A stretch of 30,810 bases of DNA from a virus. Shown here piece by piece: positions 21,843-29,451 of the stretch. The stretch covers positions 1-30,810 of the IMG/VR virus record IMGVR_UViG_3300021246_000048; one strand, given 5' to 3'. Below the pieces are notes generated by a model. The model was not told the origin of the DNA and did no database searches. It worked only from the letters and a program-made list of their open reading frames with translations. Position 1 is the first letter of the stretch, and every line of letters begins with the position of its first letter. The position numbers and the translations under genes are program-made.

Positions 21843-22352
21843 TTACTTCTTTTTAACAGACATTCCTCTCTTAGCCATTTTTGTAGCTCCAAGTTGTTTG
21901 TCTTTAGTAAGAGAAGCTTTTCCTTTAGCACCAGCTAATGCTTTCTTTTGAACAGCTGTATATGCTCCTTTAGGATCTACAGGACCAACTCTTTTGTTTG
22001 ATGCTTTAAGTCCAGTTAGACTTCCACCATTTCTCATTTTCTTTTTAACAGGACCACCATTCTTTTTAGCCATAGCAGATAATACTTTGTCTGCTTTTTT
22101 AGTAGGTTTTCTATCAGGATCATATCCAGTAAGAAATGAACCTGCAGCTTTAGCAGCTTCTCCTACAGTAGTATTTTTTACTTTATTAATAGTATTACTA
22201 ACTGCATCTTCTCCTGATTTAAGTAATTTTTTACCTAAATTTTTTGCTTTCTCAGGAACATCTTTAAGTTTTGTACTAGAGATTTTTTCCATTGTTGATT
22301 TAGGTGCTTGTTTAAGCATTGCTCCTTTTTGAGCCTTTTTAATTGTTGCCAT
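21843..22352 (-). CDS. 169-aa lysine-rich protein, unknown
   Basis: It begins MATIKKAQKGAMLKQAPKST, sharing an 'IKKAQ.G' start with the 183-aa neighbour. The C-terminal part has KKNGGPVKKKMRNGGSLTGL, then KRVGPVDPKGAYTAVQKKALAG and a basic tail KRGMSVKKK. The Gly-Lys repeats and few hydrophobic residues suggest a flexible, basic virion-associated protein. It follows the NUMOD-type endonuclease on the minus strand by 23 bases. Confidence 0.6.
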   Translation of the reverse strand: MATIKKAQKGAMLKQAPKSTMEKISSTKLKDVPEKAKNLGKKLLKSGEDAVSNTINKVKNTTVGEAAKAAGSFLTGYDPDRKPTKKADKVLSAMAKKNGGPVKKKMRNGGSLTGLKASNKRVGPVDPKGAYTAVQKKALAGAKGKASLTKDKQLGATKMAKRGMSVKKK

Positions 22353-22375
22353 AGCGTTTAAATGTTATATTGGGT

Positions 22376-23011
22376 TTAACAATAATGTCTTATAGGTGTA
22401 TTATTCTTTCTTTGTCCAGAAAGTTTTTCATATAATTTTTTGTAGCCTGTATTTTTTATACAATCAGCAATAGATTCATATATTATATTAGTATCTGTAT
22501 CTATTACTTTTTTACTTACAGGAGTAGGTTTACCAAACCAAGGATTTCTAGTTCCTGTTGAAGTCAGTCTTAATTTTTCTCTAGTTTCTTGAGAAGGTGA
22601 TTTACCTTTTTTAACATCACTCATCTTTTGTATTGTTTCTTTTGAGTGATTTTTTCCAAACCAATAACCTTTTTCACCTTTTTGTCTTTCAGACATTTTT
22701 AATATATAATCTTCTGATCTTTTTATACCAGGAGTACCTTCTCCACCATCAGTAAAGTTTATAAGAGTTCCTTTTCCTAAATCTTTTCTACCATATAGAG
22801 CGATAAACTCTTTCTCTTTTAAACAAGCATCTTCCCAAGTTAAATCATCTAAAATTATTTCTACTTCATAAGAAGTTTTATTTACAATATTTTTCCAATA
22901 AGTACTTCTATTAGCTTTTATTTTACATCTCTTATAAGTATCATCATTAGCTATTCCAATGTAAAAAACTTCATTTTTATCAAGTCTTATATGTCTATAA
23001 AGATATGCCAT
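22376..23011 (-). CDS. GIY-YIG homing endonuclease with NUMOD3 modules
   Basis: This 211-aa protein has an N-terminal YLYRHIRLD/FYIGIAND pair (residues 3-23), a GIY-YIG variant. Next come two NUMOD3-like units (KMSERQKGEKGYWFGKNHS, then KMSDVKKGKSPSQETREKLR) and a NUMOD1-like HTH near the C-terminus (YESIADCIKNTGYKKLYEKL). This modular order is that of free-standing homing endonucleases. The first residues differ from the enzyme at 20426-21049, so they are separate arrivals rather than a recent duplication. It overlaps the preceding 67-aa gene by one base. Confidence 0.82.
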   Translation of the reverse strand: MAYLYRHIRLDKNEVFYIGIANDDTYKRCKIKANRSTYWKNIVNKTSYEVEIILDDLTWEDACLKEKEFIALYGRKDLGKGTLINFTDGGEGTPGIKRSEDYILKMSERQKGEKGYWFGKNHSKETIQKMSDVKKGKSPSQETREKLRLTSTGTRNPWFGKPTPVSKKVIDTDTNIIYESIADCIKNTGYKKLYEKLSGQRKNNTPIRHYC

Positions 23012-23214
23012 TATTTTTCAATATGTCTTCCAAATGTAATATTTGATTTAACCTTTATGTCACGATGACAATATTGCCACATCTCACCTGTAGTGTTTAT
23101 TATAATTGTATAGATGGTATCAGTCTCATGACCATAATCTGTCACTAACCATATTACCCCATCTCCCTTGGGTGTTGTAACATCTATCCTATTTTTAGGC
23201 TCGTATATTCTCAT
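23011..23214 (-). CDS. 67-aa small phage protein, unknown
   Basis: A compact beta-rich protein (start [39 protein letters not shown]). It has the look of small SH3-like phage proteins, but I cannot name a family. It is squeezed between two homing endonucleases with overlaps of one and four bases, so its neighbours may have inserted around it. Two His and one Cys are scattered with no metal-site pattern. Confidence 0.6.
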   Translation of the reverse strand: MRIYEPKNRIDVTTPKGDGVIWLVTDYGHETDTIYTIIINTTGEMWQYCHRDIKVKSNITFGRHIEK

Positions 23215-23783
23215 AGAGAAGTGCTTAGATTATCTACATCTGGTTCTTGGTATTTATTTGATTTTTTTAAATTATCAATTTTCCAAAGAGGTTGTAGATT
23301 TGTATAATGACATAATTTTAATATGTCTTCTTCTGTTTTAGCAAAAGATATTGGTATTATATGATCTATATGCCATTCTCCATGATTTTCTAAAGTCATT
23401 CCTTTGTCAAATTTAGATTTTAAATAATCCATAAAATCAATTATTGAACATCCTAAAATAATCTCTGATTTTTTACTTTTAATTTTAGATCCTTCACATG
23501 CTCTTTTAAAAGAAGCATATATCAGATGTTTTGTAATATGTGAAAATTTAAAAACTTTATCTTTTTTGAATCTGTCGTTAAAATAATTTTTAGCATACTC
23601 AGATCTTTTTAATCTATTTATTTGATTATATTCTTTATCATAATTAGATTTTTGCTCTTTAGTTTCAAGTCTGTATTTTTTATCACAAGATTTACACTGA
23701 AATTGCAAACCATCTTTTTTACGTTTATCTTTCACAAAACAAGATAATTCTTTTTCTATTAAACATTTTGAGCAAGTTTTCAT
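23211..23783 (-). CDS. HNH homing endonuclease
   Basis: This 190-aa protein has an N-terminal zinc ribbon ([13 protein letters not shown]) and a basic helical middle. The C-terminal HNH core reads [14 protein letters not shown], followed by [16 protein letters not shown]. The HH/N/N-K positions of the HNH fold are present (His-Ile-Asp-His, Asn in NLQPL, Asn-Lys). The zinc ribbon plus HNH order is common in phage mobile endonucleases. It is the third such gene in about 3.4 kb. It overlaps the 67-aa gene by four bases. Confidence 0.82.
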   Translation of the reverse strand: MKTCSKCLIEKELSCFVKDKRKKDGLQFQCKSCDKKYRLETKEQKSNYDKEYNQINRLKRSEYAKNYFNDRFKKDKVFKFSHITKHLIYASFKRACEGSKIKSKKSEIILGCSIIDFMDYLKSKFDKGMTLENHGEWHIDHIIPISFAKTEEDILKLCHYTNLQPLWKIDNLKKSNKYQEPDVDNLSTSL

Positions 23784-23812
23784 AAAAAGATGGTTTACAA
23801 CCAGACTTTGTT

Positions 23813-24052
23813 TTAAAGATCTTTAGAAGAAACTTCTTCTACAGCTTCTTTAACAATGTCTAATTCAACACCTTTTGCCATAACTGATTCAATTGCAGCA
23901 TTAGCTTGTTGAGCTAATAAGATCTTTGTAGCTTCTTCTGTATTAAGAATAGCTCTTAAAGAATTAAGAATTAGACCAAATTCTCTTCCATTGAATTCGA
24001 ATTTGTCTTCAGGTCCCCAACTGTAACGCTTGTTAGGATCATACTGTGCCAT
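23813..24052 (-). CDS. 79-aa protein, unknown
   Basis: It begins [20 protein letters not shown] and is helical after residue 25, with [20 protein letters not shown]. It has no Cys, membrane or metal features. I have a general impression that 'Y.W.PEDKFE..G.EFG' starts occur in phage proteins, but can give no name or function. Its leader (CCAATTACATTATG) is nearly the same as that before the glycosyltransferase at 26455. Confidence 0.6.
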   Translation of the reverse strand: MAQYDPNKRYSWGPEDKFEFNGREFGLILNSLRAILNTEEATKILLAQQANAAIESVMAKGVELDIVKEAVEEVSSKDL

Positions 24053-24098
24053 AATGTAATTGGTTTTAAAATTAATTGTAAATATATAAAAATATTTT

Positions 24099-24386
24099 TT
24101 AACTCTCTAAATTAATTTCAAATGTTATTACACTTGATGTTTTTATACTCTTACTCATATCTATTCTTATTTTGAACATATTGCAGAACTTAAGAATTTC
24201 TTCTATAAGCATATTGTTATACTTAGGAAGACTTGCTGCTATTCTAAAATGATAGGCATGTGGCTTCTTTGTTATTTCTATAGAGCATAATTCATCAACA
24301 GATTCTATCACACCTAATAAAGAAGCAATGAATAATTCATCATTGTCTTGCATTCTATTAGGAAAGAATCTTTTGTTTACTTGCAT
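24099..24386 (-). CDS. 95-aa protein, unknown
   Basis: An alpha/beta protein (MQVNKRFFPNRMQDNDELFI start; ITKKPHAYHFRIAASLPKY middle; SVITFEINLES end). The beta-strand and helix alternation could be a small ferredoxin-like fold. No family is recognised. It abuts the ferritin-like gene without a gap, so it is in the same transcript and possibly translationally coupled. Confidence 0.6.
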   Translation of the reverse strand: MQVNKRFFPNRMQDNDELFIASLLGVIESVDELCSIEITKKPHAYHFRIAASLPKYNNMLIEEILKFCNMFKIRIDMSKSIKTSSVITFEINLES

Positions 24387-24815
24387 TTATGACAATGTTA
24401 ATAAATATAATGTTTTTGCTGCATCTCCAGAAAGACCTTGTGCTATATTTTCTATATCAGGCATATTGTTTGCCTCTGCATATTCTTCAAGTTCTTTAGC
24501 AAAAGATTTTAGATCTAATACAACAGATTTAGGAAGACCTATAGAATAATCTCTGAGCATGTCATGCTTTGTAGCTTTAGGACGTGTGCCTGTATAACCC
24601 ATAATCTTCTCTACAATATCATCTTTGTAATCAAACACTTTATCATATAGTCCACCAAGAGCTTGGTGTTCTGCATAACTAGTAGTTTGCCAATGTATTA
24701 AATGTAATTGATCTACAAAATGTGTAAGCTTAGCAGCTATGCTATCTAAGTTTAATGAATTTCCCATTGATGATGAATTCAACATATCTTGAGGAAATAA
24801 TGATTTAATTGCCAT
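24387..24815 (-). CDS. Dps/ferritin-like protein (DUF5856-like)
   Basis: This 142-aa four-helix protein resembles Dps. LIHWQTTSYAEHQALGGLYD (residues 39-58) carries His41-Trp42 and His50, and DIVEKIMG follows with Asp65 and Glu69. In Dps the ferroxidase ligands are His, His, Asp, Asp and Glu. His50, Asp65 and Glu69 keep the spacing of E. coli His63, Asp78 and Glu82, but the Asp four residues after the second His is Gly54, and the first loop is shorter. It may therefore not be an iron oxidase. I associate the pattern with DUF5856, found in Bacteroidota phages. The role in the virion or host is unknown. Confidence 0.7.
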   Translation of the reverse strand: MAIKSLFPQDMLNSSSMGNSLNLDSIAAKLTHFVDQLHLIHWQTTSYAEHQALGGLYDKVFDYKDDIVEKIMGYTGTRPKATKHDMLRDYSIGLPKSVVLDLKSFAKELEEYAEANNMPDIENIAQGLSGDAAKTLYLLTLS

Positions 24816-24832
24816 GTTGTTTAGTTTTTAAA

Positions 24833-25009
24833 TTAAGGAGCAGCAGTTGTTGTACTAGTGGTAGTAGGATTACAGCACTCGTATGCTGGAACCTCTTGCC
24901 ATTTACCCACTTTAGGTTTGTTTTTACGTAATATAAGACTACTAGGTACAATTCTACCTGTACCATCAAATCTAACATATGCTTTTAGTGGTCTGTTATT
25001 AGTTGCCAT
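24833..25009 (-). CDS. Short paralogue of the next gene with Thr-rich tail
   Basis: The frame starts at the minus-strand ATG (25009). The translation begins MATNNRPLKAYVRFDGTGRI and ends AYECCNPTTTSTTTAAP. Residues 7-47 closely match the N-terminus of the 136-aa gene just upstream in transcription (LKAYxRFDGTGRIVP, LRxNKPKxGxWxE, AYECCN), then diverge into a Thr/Ala/Pro tail. It looks like a tandem duplicate that lost its C-terminal domain. The Thr run could be a flexible linker or an O-glycosylation site (inference). It is probably structural. Confidence 0.7.
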   Translation of the reverse strand: MATNNRPLKAYVRFDGTGRIVPSSLILRKNKPKVGKWQEVPAYECCNPTTTSTTTAAP

Positions 25010-25022
25010 GTTGTATATTTAT

Positions 25023-25433
25023 TTAATCTGCAACAACATCAAAAGTTAATGTTCCTACAGGACATAATGCAGTTTTTTGTGCACCACTCATTACTAATTG
25101 AATAATTTGAGCACTAGGATTAGAGAAAACACCTAATGCGTTAAATGTATCATTTAATATATTAACTACATCTGTAGCATTAGCTGAATCCCTTGGTGTA
25201 TACATATAGTTTATCTGTGTACCATTGCAAAATAGACGCAGTGTAACATCATTAATTGATACATCAGGCATGTTAAATGTTAATGTTACATCATTACAAC
25301 ATTCATATGCTTGAGTTTCTTTCCAATTACCATTCTTAGGTTTATTACGTCTAAGTACAGTACTTCCTGGTACGATTCTACCAGTTCCATCAAAGCGAGA
25401 ATACGCTTTTAAGTCACGTTTGTTTGGTGTCAT
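25023..25433 (-). CDS. 136-aa virion protein candidate, long paralogue
   Basis: The N-terminal ~47 residues (LKAYSRFDGTGRIVPG, KTVLRRNKPKNGNW-like and AYECCND) match the short gene downstream. The remaining ~90 residues are a beta-rich domain (VTLTFNMPDVSINDVTLRLF and PVGTLTFDVVAD). The strand-heavy C-terminus suggests a structural or host-interaction domain. The N-terminal module may be an attachment unit shared by both copies. It lies between a glycosyltransferase gene and its short copy. Confidence 0.6.
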   Translation of the reverse strand: MTPNKRDLKAYSRFDGTGRIVPGSTVLRRNKPKNGNWKETQAYECCNDVTLTFNMPDVSINDVTLRLFCNGTQINYMYTPRDSANATDVVNILNDTFNALGVFSNPSAQIIQLVMSGAQKTALCPVGTLTFDVVAD

Positions 25434-25438
25434 TTTAT

Positions 25439-26455
25439 TTAATAATTAAGTTTATATTTATTTTTTAGTTCATTTAGTTTACTTGCATAGAACCATGTGC
25501 AATATTTTTTTGATTGTTCATTATTAAGAATCATATCTAAGTTAGGATCTTTTGTTGGATCACTTCCCATGTGATATTTACCTTTATAGAAAGCTGGATA
25601 TCCATTACCTGTCTCAGACACTATTCCTGCATTATGAAGAATTGTATGTGTTTCTAGTTTTTTAATTGGGTCTGTGCTCCAAGCAAATGCTAGTTCAGGA
25701 ACCACCCTTGTTTCTTGATCTCTTAACCATAAGTTCCAAAGAACAGCCCACATATCTGCGCACCAACTTTGAAACCCTGAGTTTTCATCTTTAAAGAATT
25801 CTCTATTCACTTTTTGTAAATAGGTTCTAATAAGAATACAATCGTTCATCACCTTGCTCCAGTAATAAGCATCTACATTTTTTAATAAATATTGAGCTCC
25901 TCCTGAATGATCATTGTTAGCTTCAGCTATTTCTCTGCTTATTCCAACAACACTTGCTATCTCTCCAAGAATATCTCTTGTTTTATATTCTTCTAGTTTT
26001 TCTGGTAGCACTTGATGTATTTTACTATCAAAATACTTAGCGTTAATATAACTGTTTGTATCTGATAGGTAGTTTATATCATCTTCTAAAAACTGATCAA
26101 GGTTAAACTCTTTTGTAAAGAGAATATCTGAATCACAATAGAACATTGCATTTGCGCTCATCATTGGATTTTCTTTAAAGAACCTCCAAAGAACATATGG
26201 TCTGAGAACTGGTATATATATACCTAATAGTTTTGATACATCATCTTCGTCTTCATAGAAGTGAAACTCAGCTTCTGGATATAGATCAACTACCTGTTTC
26301 CATTTTTCATTCTTAGCTCTTCCTTTAGGGCTAAAGATTAAACTAATTGCTTTATCACTGTGCCCTATTTCTTTAAGACTCTCAAGCCATAAATGAACTT
26401 GCCATGTGTAATAAACATCATCAGGACAAGCCTGAATAAATTTCAATTCTTTCAT
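25439..26455 (-). CDS. Glycosyltransferase, GT-A type, candidate virion modifier
   Basis: This 338-aa protein has a GT-A layout. After an early alpha/beta region (DKAISLIFSPKGRAKN), MFYCDSDILF (around residue 105) gives the metal-binding DxD. HSGGAQYLLKN and HNAGIV are further motif-like segments of GT-A enzymes that modify proteins or glycans. The exact family is uncertain; GT77- or GT8-like and Ser/hydroxyproline galactosyltransferases share this layout. It lies between structural genes, two of which carry Thr-rich tails, so a virion-glycosylating role is attractive but unproven. The start follows a CCAACTACATT leader. Confidence 0.65.
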   Translation of the reverse strand: MKELKFIQACPDDVYYTWQVHLWLESLKEIGHSDKAISLIFSPKGRAKNEKWKQVVDLYPEAEFHFYEDEDDVSKLLGIYIPVLRPYVLWRFFKENPMMSANAMFYCDSDILFTKEFNLDQFLEDDINYLSDTNSYINAKYFDSKIHQVLPEKLEEYKTRDILGEIASVVGISREIAEANNDHSGGAQYLLKNVDAYYWSKVMNDCILIRTYLQKVNREFFKDENSGFQSWCADMWAVLWNLWLRDQETRVVPELAFAWSTDPIKKLETHTILHNAGIVSETGNGYPAFYKGKYHMGSDPTKDPNLDMILNNEQSKKYCTWFYASKLNELKNKYKLNY

Positions 26456-26499
26456 AATGTAGTTGGTTTATTATATTATACTTTTGTGTACTTATTAGT

Positions 26500-26646
26500 T
26501 TATGGTGCTAAAGTAGTAGTAGTAGTTGTAGTAGTAGGACAGCTTCCTGTACACATTTGAGTATTTAACCTATCAAGTTGTCTTGATATCTCCCATAAAA
26601 GATTAGACTCTTGAGACCAACCTATTTGTTTGTTTGGTATTGCCAT
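26500..26646 (-). CDS. 48-aa short paralogue ending in an eight-Thr run
   Basis: The minus-strand frame starts at 26646. The translation begins MAIPNKQIGWSQESNLLWEI and ends MCTGSCP, eight Thr, LAP. The first ~28 residues match the start of the upstream 221-aa gene (xRQIGWSxESNLLxxIxxQLxxL). It then lacks that protein's body and ends in the Thr run, much as the 24833-25009 gene does. The Thr codons are a trinucleotide repeat at DNA level, so length may vary between relatives. It could be a minor virion protein or a decoy or attachment peptide. Confidence 0.65.
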   Translation of the reverse strand: MAIPNKQIGWSQESNLLWEISRQLDRLNTQMCTGSCPTTTTTTTTLAP

Positions 26647-26661
26647 TGTTCTTTTATATTA

Positions 26662-27327
26662 TTAGTTATAAACTCTTATTTCAAATGTTACAGCATATTG
26701 TAAATCAGTACTACTAGTTATTATGTCATCTTCATAAGACCCACTGGCTGTTCCTGTATATATCTCTAAAAAAGTTGGTTGTGCCTTTGTATCAAGAGAA
26801 CAAAGCACTCTCATTGTTAAAAGATCTACACTATTATTTGATTTAGTATTAACTGTATCACTTATAAAAACAGTGGTTTTGTTTATTGTAAATAAATCAT
26901 CAGAATAACATCTATATTTACCTGCTGATTTATATGCAAACCATATATTCCCAATAGTGTTTTCTAACACTGTAACTATTGGTGCACCTTCATTCCATAC
27001 TAAAGATATACTCCCAGTTACTGGTAGTGTACCAGCATTTGTACAAACAAAATAAGTTCCTACATTACTGTTAGGTGCACCAAAAATTGTTAAATCAGCA
27101 TTTTCAGAGTTAACATTTATTAAGTATGTAATACCTAAATCTAGAGAATCTCCTTGAGTTTTCTCGTTAAATACATCCCCACCAGTCTGTGTTAATAAAG
27201 CTGTATACACTTTATATTTAGGTTTTAACCCAAACATGATTGATGTTAATTTGTTAAGCTGTTTTAATATTTGATATAATAAGTTTGATTCATTAGACCA
27301 ACCTATCTGTCTTGAAACTTGTGCCAT
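26662..27327 (-). CDS. 221-aa virion protein candidate, long paralogue
   Basis: The N-terminal ~30 residues (RQIGWSNESNLLYQILKQLN) match the 48-aa gene downstream. The rest (YKVYTALLTQTGGDVFNEKT, then beta-rich Asn/Gly/Thr/Val segments to the TFEIRVYN end) is a Thr- and strand-rich domain of the kind found in phage tail or baseplate fibres. No catalytic motif is seen. It is probably a structural protein of the tail or head surface. It is the first gene downstream of the membrane protein gene on this strand. Confidence 0.6.
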   Translation of the reverse strand: MAQVSRQIGWSNESNLLYQILKQLNKLTSIMFGLKPKYKVYTALLTQTGGDVFNEKTQGDSLDLGITYLINVNSENADLTIFGAPNSNVGTYFVCTNAGTLPVTGSISLVWNEGAPIVTVLENTIGNIWFAYKSAGKYRCYSDDLFTINKTTVFISDTVNTKSNNSVDLLTMRVLCSLDTKAQPTFLEIYTGTASGSYEDDIITSSTDLQYAVTFEIRVYN

Positions 27328-27338
27328 TTTATGTTTTG

Positions 27339-27686
27339 TTATATTATTAGTAAATAAATTATCGATGCTACTATTCCTCCATATGCTCCTGCATATATAT
27401 CTAAATAGTCAAATGGTATCTCATATTTAGATTTGTAATTGTAATACCATTCTCTTGACCAGTTAATAGCATATGCTTCAAACCATCCTATTAATATATA
27501 AACCCAAACAGGTCCTCCATCAAAGTACATGAAATAGTATGCAAATATAAAAGAAGCTAATACAATAACTAATGATAAAGAAAAATGTAGGTATCTGCGT
27601 TGTTTAAAGAAATCTTTGAAGAATATCTGTGGAAAACTTGTAAAGAAAGTTGACATAGTTTTCAATAACGCTATAAATGTACTCAT
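27339..27686 (-). CDS. Small membrane protein, candidate lysis or entry factor
   Basis: This 115-aa protein has a basic N-terminus and three hydrophobic segments: LVIVLASFIFAYYFMY around 36-51, WVYILIGWFEAYAI around 59-72, and AYGGIVASIIYLLII at the end. Between the second and third is WSREWYYNYKSKYEIPFDYLDIYAG, resembling a 'DxxDIYAGxxG' pattern of small phage and bacterial membrane proteins. A lysis role (holin or similar) is possible. It is preceded by a TATCTTTG box, so it may head its own transcript. Confidence 0.5.
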   Translation of the reverse strand: MSTFIALLKTMSTFFTSFPQIFFKDFFKQRRYLHFSLSLVIVLASFIFAYYFMYFDGGPVWVYILIGWFEAYAINWSREWYYNYKSKYEIPFDYLDIYAGAYGGIVASIIYLLII

Positions 27687-27704
27687 ATTTTTTTATTTTA
27701 ATTA

Positions 27705-27712
27705 CAAAGATA
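27705..27712 (-). promoter_or_regulatory. Candidate Bacteroidota -7 box (TATCTTTG)
   Basis: On the minus strand TATCTTTG exactly matches TAnnTTTG, lying 18 nt before the membrane protein start in the only non-coding gap of this part. No clear -33 element is visible upstream. Chance matches are common in AT-rich DNA. Confidence 0.45.
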
Positions 27713-27729
27713 TTAATTTATTTTCATAT

Positions 27730-29448
27730 TTATATATTATAACTTGCTATTTGTCCACCAGTTGTAGCTACAGTGCTTGCATTCTGTAATCTATCTCCAA
27801 TACTATTTGCTGTAAAACCACTTGATATTAAATAGTTCCAGAAGTCTGCAGGTGTCATTAATAAAGTTCCCACTGTAGCATCTGTTCCAACTCCCTGTAA
27901 TACATTAGAAGGAGATGGTACAATCAACGTTCCTGTAAGTTCACTTGAAGCACCATAAACAGTTCCAAGTCTTACATTATTTGTTGCAGGGTTTCCTAAA
28001 GCCACACCTGCTGCATATAAAGTTCTATTTCCACCTGTACTAATTTGAAATAACCAACTTGATGTATTTGTATCAATAGTTACTCTTGGTGCTACGATAG
28101 CCATATTGTTTGTTGAATTAACTACGTTTCCACTTACTTTAACATAAGTACCTGATGAATATCCACTTGTTAAAGCAAATGAAGAATATATTGCTGGTGC
28201 TCCTGTACTTGCTGTAATTATTCCTGTCACTGAAATTGTTGCAGCAGCAGTTGAATTAAATATAGCTGGTTGAGCAGTTGATCCATTTACGTTGCCTATT
28301 TGAGTATAAGTAACTGCTCCTGGCAAATAAATAGCTGATGTTGTATTAGCAGTAGTATTTCCTGTAATATTTAAAGTTCCTGAACTTACAGCTATAGGTG
28401 ATGATGTTAAAGCAGTACTTGTTCCCACTGTAACATTACCAGTTATATTTATAGTCCCTGCAGTAGCCATAGATACAGTATTGAGATTATTTAAACCTCC
28501 ATTATATGTAGATGAAATATCTCCAACAATATTAAGAGTACCTGTTGATATTACTGATATTATAGTCCTAGCTCCTGTACCATCTATACTATAATTTCCA
28601 TTCAAATTTAGAGTGCCTGTACTTGAATGTCTAATAGCTATATAACTTACAGTTGAAGTCATTGTTAAAACAGAACCACTAAAAGTACCTGTATTTGGAC
28701 TTGCTAAAGTCATTTCTAAAACAGGTGTTGATGCTGCTCCTACAACAATAGCAGGAGAAGAAGTACAAGTTAGATTACCACCATTTGCATATATGAATTG
28801 TCCACCTGCAGTACCCCCTAATACAGTTCCTGTAGATTCTGTCATTTCAAATTCTGAAATAGTTGGGAGCTGTCCTGCTGTGTTCACAGCTGTTATATTT
28901 ATCCTATAATATGTATAAGATGTTGTATTTGCTAAAATACCACTTATGTAACTACTTCCTATAGATATTACGTTTCCTGTAACTGTTTCTAATGTTGTAT
29001 AAGTAGTCCCATCATTTGAACCTTGAAATGTCCAAGTTGTTGGATATGTTTGAACACCTAACGTGTTCATTCTAATAGAATATCTCTTTATAATTTTACC
29101 ACTTGTAAATTGATAACCTAATATTCCAGTGTTATTAGTTCCACTTTGCCAATATGTAGCTGAAGGACCATCTTGATTAAAAGCAATCCAAGGGAGATTA
29201 GCTCCATTTGTAGAACTTGCAAAAGCCACGCCACTTGGAGTGGTATTTGATGTCATTATAGGTGTTGCAATATTGGGTACTATAATAGGAGGAAGTGTAT
29301 TCCTTATTGTTTGAACTGTATATGTTCCATCAATAGTAACAGTACGCCCATTTGCATATAGATCATCAGCACTTGTTGGAACAGCACCATTGTCCCAAGT
29401 TGCTCCACTACTAAAATTCCCTGTTGCTACTGCAAATCTTGTTGCCAT
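27730..29448 (-). CDS. Large tail-fibre or adhesin-like structural protein
   Basis: This 572-aa protein starts with a G8-like segment (GNFSSGATWDNGAVPTSADD, TVTIDGTYTVQTI), followed by a discoidin (F5/8C)-like region (WIAFNQDGPSATYWQSG, YYRINITAVN; about residues 80-205). A long Thr/Ser/Gly-rich beta-helix-like region follows, with repeated 'GTLNITGNxT' units. The C-terminal TPADFWNYLISSGFTANSIG is typical of phage fibre and adhesin tails. It has no signal peptide, as expected for a virion protein. F5/8C domains bind glycans, so it may be a receptor-binding protein. Confidence 0.75.
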   Translation of the reverse strand: MATRFAVATGNFSSGATWDNGAVPTSADDLYANGRTVTIDGTYTVQTIRNTLPPIIVPNIATPIMTSNTTPSGVAFASSTNGANLPWIAFNQDGPSATYWQSGTNNTGILGYQFTSGKIIKRYSIRMNTLGVQTYPTTWTFQGSNDGTTYTTLETVTGNVISIGSSYISGILANTTSYTYYRINITAVNTAGQLPTISEFEMTESTGTVLGGTAGGQFIYANGGNLTCTSSPAIVVGAASTPVLEMTLASPNTGTFSGSVLTMTSTVSYIAIRHSSTGTLNLNGNYSIDGTGARTIISVISTGTLNIVGDISSTYNGGLNNLNTVSMATAGTINITGNVTVGTSTALTSSPIAVSSGTLNITGNTTANTTSAIYLPGAVTYTQIGNVNGSTAQPAIFNSTAAATISVTGIITASTGAPAIYSSFALTSGYSSGTYVKVSGNVVNSTNNMAIVAPRVTIDTNTSSWLFQISTGGNRTLYAAGVALGNPATNNVRLGTVYGASSELTGTLIVPSPSNVLQGVGTDATVGTLLMTPADFWNYLISSGFTANSIGDRLQNASTVATTGGQIASYNI

Positions 29449-29451
29449 CTA

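Noticed and set aside
21994-22332. 112-aa hydrophobic open frame on the plus strand
   Set aside because: It mirrors the lysine-rich minus-strand gene. Antisense of Lys codons gives Phe/Leu, which explains the hydrophobicity.
24079-24086. TATATTTA box on the minus strand before the 79-aa gene
   Set aside because: It differs from TAnnTTTG at the last base, and TA-rich runs make chance matches likely.
26505-26535. Retroelement or CRISPR-type repeat
   Set aside because: The repeat is a short in-frame codon run in one gene, with no spacers, template/variable pair or reverse transcriptase nearby.
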